DNA from: Thiotrichaceae bacterium
GTDB lineage: Bacteria > Pseudomonadota > Gammaproteobacteria > Thiotrichales > Thiotrichaceae
Direction: 5' to 3'
Length of the DNA: 6,651 nucleotides
Assembly: GCA_027008665.1 (NCBI GenBank)
Contig: JALVEA010000475.1
Coordinates: 1 to 6,651 of the forward strand
The notes under the pieces were generated by a model that saw only the letters and a program-made list of their open reading frames with translations, made no database searches and was not told the DNA's origin. This document shows, in pieces, positions 5,059 through 6,651 of the stretch. Every line of letters begins with the position of its first letter. The stretch's first letter is position 1. The translations under genes and the position numbers were made by a program.

Positions 5059-6018
5059 TTACTTTTTTAAAGTTGATTTTTCATTCGCTTTGTTCTTTTT
5101 TAATTGGCTTTCAGGTTCTTCTTGATTGGCATCCATCATGGTCTTATTGTGCCAAATAGCTAACACTTCGCGGGTTTGAGTAAAATCAGTTAGTGTACGT
5201 GCCATGACTTTCATAAAGGAATCCCCTGAGTTGTATTCAATACTGCTGACAATAGCTACAGGATAACCTGGAGGATAAAGTTTACCGAGTCCCGAGCTAA
5301 CATAGATATCCCCTTTTTTAATATCCATATTGGCTTCAATATTTCTTAGTTCAAGTAAATTGGTTTTCCCTGTTCCAACGGCTAAAGCCCCACGTCCTTG
5401 ATCTTTAGTCTTAGTCTCTTCATCCGTTGATTTTTCTCTTCTTTTTAGTACCGTTTGATTAACCACATGAATGGCATGATCGCTATCAGTTAATTGCATA
5501 ACCTCTGCTGAATCTGGTGCAATACTATCAATTTGCCCATAAATATTCTTTCCTGCAAGTATTACTTGTCCTGTGTATAAATGGTCGTTAGCACCGCGAT
5601 TAATAGTGACTTTGCGACGAAAAGTATTGCCTGAAACAGATAATACTTGGGCAAGAAGAAGTTCTTCTCCTATTTTGGGAATAGCATTGAGTTGTTTACG
5701 TAGGCGTATATTTTCACTTGCAATGGAATGGTATTTTTGGTTTCGCGCCACATACAGATCAAGCGTAGAGCGCAGTTGCCTATTTTCTGCTGCCATTTTG
5801 CTATGTTCATTAAAATAATCCACCAAATAATCATAAGTATCAAAGGGTAGATTCACAGCATATTTAAAGGGGTAGGTGATCATTGTCAATGTTGTACGAA
5901 CGGGATGCAAGATAGTATCCCGATAATCAAATACCATCACCGTCGCAGAGATTGAGGCGAGTAGTATAAATTTGAATAACAATGAACCCTGTGGGTTATG
6001 ATCAAATATGTCATTCAT
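5059..6018 (-). CDS. mreC: Rod shape-determining protein MreC
   Basis: Bitopic inner-membrane protein whose periplasmic part scaffolds the elongasome and activates PBP2. It has 319 residues (E. coli about 367). A short cytoplasmic N-terminus is followed by one membrane segment (12-30, SLLFKFILLASISATVMVF), an amphipathic coiled coil (about 66-112, with ENRQLRSTL and ENIRLRKQL) and a beta-rich MreC domain (about 119-290) with VLSVSGNTFRRKVTINRGA, AGKNIYGQI and SSGLGKLYPPGYPVA. An acidic/basic insertion at 192-209 interrupts the beta domain. The tail at 297-319 is hydrophilic and Lys-rich and probably disordered. AGGA (6031-6028) nine bases before the ATG overlaps the mreB stop codon, suggesting translational coupling; the gap to mreB is 11 nt. 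Confidence 0.95.
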   Translation of the reverse strand: MNDIFDHNPQGSLLFKFILLASISATVMVFDYRDTILHPVRTTLTMITYPFKYAVNLPFDTYDYLVDYFNEHSKMAAENRQLRSTLDLYVARNQKYHSIASENIRLRKQLNAIPKIGEELLLAQVLSVSGNTFRRKVTINRGANDHLYTGQVILAGKNIYGQIDSIAPDSAEVMQLTDSDHAIHVVNQTVLKRREKSTDEETKTKDQGRGALAVGTGKTNLLELRNIEANMDIKKGDIYVSSGLGKLYPPGYPVAIVSSIEYNSGDSFMKVMARTLTDFTQTREVLAIWHNKTMMDANQEEPESQLKKNKANEKSTLKK

Positions 6019-6027
6019 AGTGGTGAT

Positions 6028-6031
6028 TCCT
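6028..6031 (-). promoter_or_regulatory. Shine-Dalgarno of mreC overlapping the mreB stop
   Basis: Minus-strand TAGGA contains both the mreB stop TAG and the AGGA that precedes the mreC ATG by nine bases. Ribosomes finishing mreB would sit on the mreC initiation region. Confidence 0.6.
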
Positions 6032-6651
6032 AATCAGAAGACCAGAAGTCGAAACCGTCATCGTCGAGCATTTCTAAAATTTTGCCGCCACCACGTGCAA
6101 CACAGGTGAGTGGATCATCCGCAACGACAACAGGAATACCCGTTTCTTCCATTAATAAGCGGTCTAAATCACGCAATAATGCCCCACCGCCTGTTAATAC
6201 GATGCCTCGGTCTGCAACATCTGCCCCTAGTTCTGGAGGGGTTTGCTCTAAGGCTGTTTTAACTGCACTTACAATGCCAAACAGTGGTTCTTGTAGGGCT
6301 TCTAAAATTTCATTGCTAGTGAGTGTAAAACTACGAGGAACACCTTCGGAAAGATTACGCCCTTTCACTTCAATTTCTTGTAATTCCTTGCCAGGATAGG
6401 CTGAACCAATTTCACATTTAATTTGCTCTGCGGTAGCATCGCCAATTAACATGCCATAGTTACGACGCACGTAACTAATAATAGCTTCATCAAGACGGTC
6501 GCCACCAATACGCACAGAGGCCGAGTAAACGATTCCGCGCAATGACATTACCGCAACTTCTGAGGTACCGCCACCAATATCGAGTACCATGGAGCCAACG
6601 GCTTCATCGATGGGAATACCTGCGCCGATAGCCGCCGCCATGGGTTCTTCT
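6030..6651 (-). CDS. mreB: Rod shape-determining protein MreB, partial (5' end outside window)
   Basis: Bacterial actin homologue that polymerises under the inner membrane and orients cell-wall elongation. The last 206 residues are present; compared with the usual 347, about 140 N-terminal residues lie beyond the right edge. The frame is open to the edge (EEP before MAAAIGAG), so the internal ATG at 6641 is not the true start. Visible actin/HSP70 features are the phosphate-2 loop DIGGGTSEVAV, the VRIGGDRLDEAI segment, the IGSAYPG and GRNLSEGVPRSF region, and the adenosine motif GIVLTGGGALLRDLD. The end DPLTCVARGGGKILEML followed by an acidic tail is typical of gammaproteobacterial MreB. It is first of the three mre genes. 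Confidence 0.96.
   Translation of the reverse strand, partial: EEPMAAAIGAGIPIDEAVGSMVLDIGGGTSEVAVMSLRGIVYSASVRIGGDRLDEAIISYVRRNYGMLIGDATAEQIKCEIGSAYPGKELQEIEVKGRNLSEGVPRSFTLTSNEILEALQEPLFGIVSAVKTALEQTPPELGADVADRGIVLTGGGALLRDLDRLLMEETGIPVVVADDPLTCVARGGGKILEMLDDDGFDFWSSD

Noticed and set aside
6082..6399. Plus-strand open frame of 105 codons within mreB
   Set aside because: It is an antisense shadow of highly conserved mreB; no Shine-Dalgarno or protein-like features.
6030..6641. Treating the ATG at 6641 as the mreB start
   Set aside because: The frame continues to the window edge with EEP, the conserved residues before MAAAIGAG in MreB, and the N-terminal actin subdomain is missing; the gene is cut by the window, not truncated.

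Overview
The window looks like chromosome of an AT-rich, sulfur-oxidising gammaproteobacterium. The evidence is a flavocytochrome c sulfide dehydrogenase pair (fccAB) very close to the Allochromatium type, a gammaproteobacterial-looking MreB/MreC/MreD set and a MocR regulator resembling enterobacterial YdcR. Genus cannot be read from the sequence; a low-GC sulfur oxidiser (for example a Thiotrichales-like lineage) is an inference only.

Layout. Positions 1-1079 (minus strand) hold fccA followed 15 nt later by the start of fccB, which runs off the left edge. Both products are exported: FccA by a Sec signal, FccB by a twin-arginine signal. Together they would form the periplasmic enzyme that oxidises sulfide and passes electrons through two c-type hemes. 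Positions 1080-1646 are a long AT-rich divergent intergenic region with a perfect FNR-type palindrome (1489-1502) and several smaller inverted repeats. Positions 1647-2756 (plus) encode a secreted, Asp-rich calcium-binding protein of thrombospondin type 3 repeats, built from an internal duplication and with no recognisable anchor domain. Positions 2757-3029 hold a weak hairpin after that gene, then the control region of the next one: a 9-bp inverted repeat and a promoter whose -10 is bracketed by an AGTACAG/CTGTACT inverted repeat. Positions 3030-4475 (plus) encode a complete MocR/GntR regulator with a PLP-dependent aminotransferase domain. Its stop lies 8 nt from that of mreD, which converges on it. 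Positions 4484-6651 (minus) are the cell-shape operon mreB (5' end missing), mreC and mreD.

How they fit together. fccAB and mreBCD are standard modules. The less ordinary parts are the TSP3-repeat secreted protein, divergent from the sulfide oxidation genes and apparently under oxygen-responsive (FNR/Anr) control, and the MocR gene with a probable autoregulatory operator but no neighbouring metabolic target. I saw no mobile element, CRISPR array, tRNA or rRNA.
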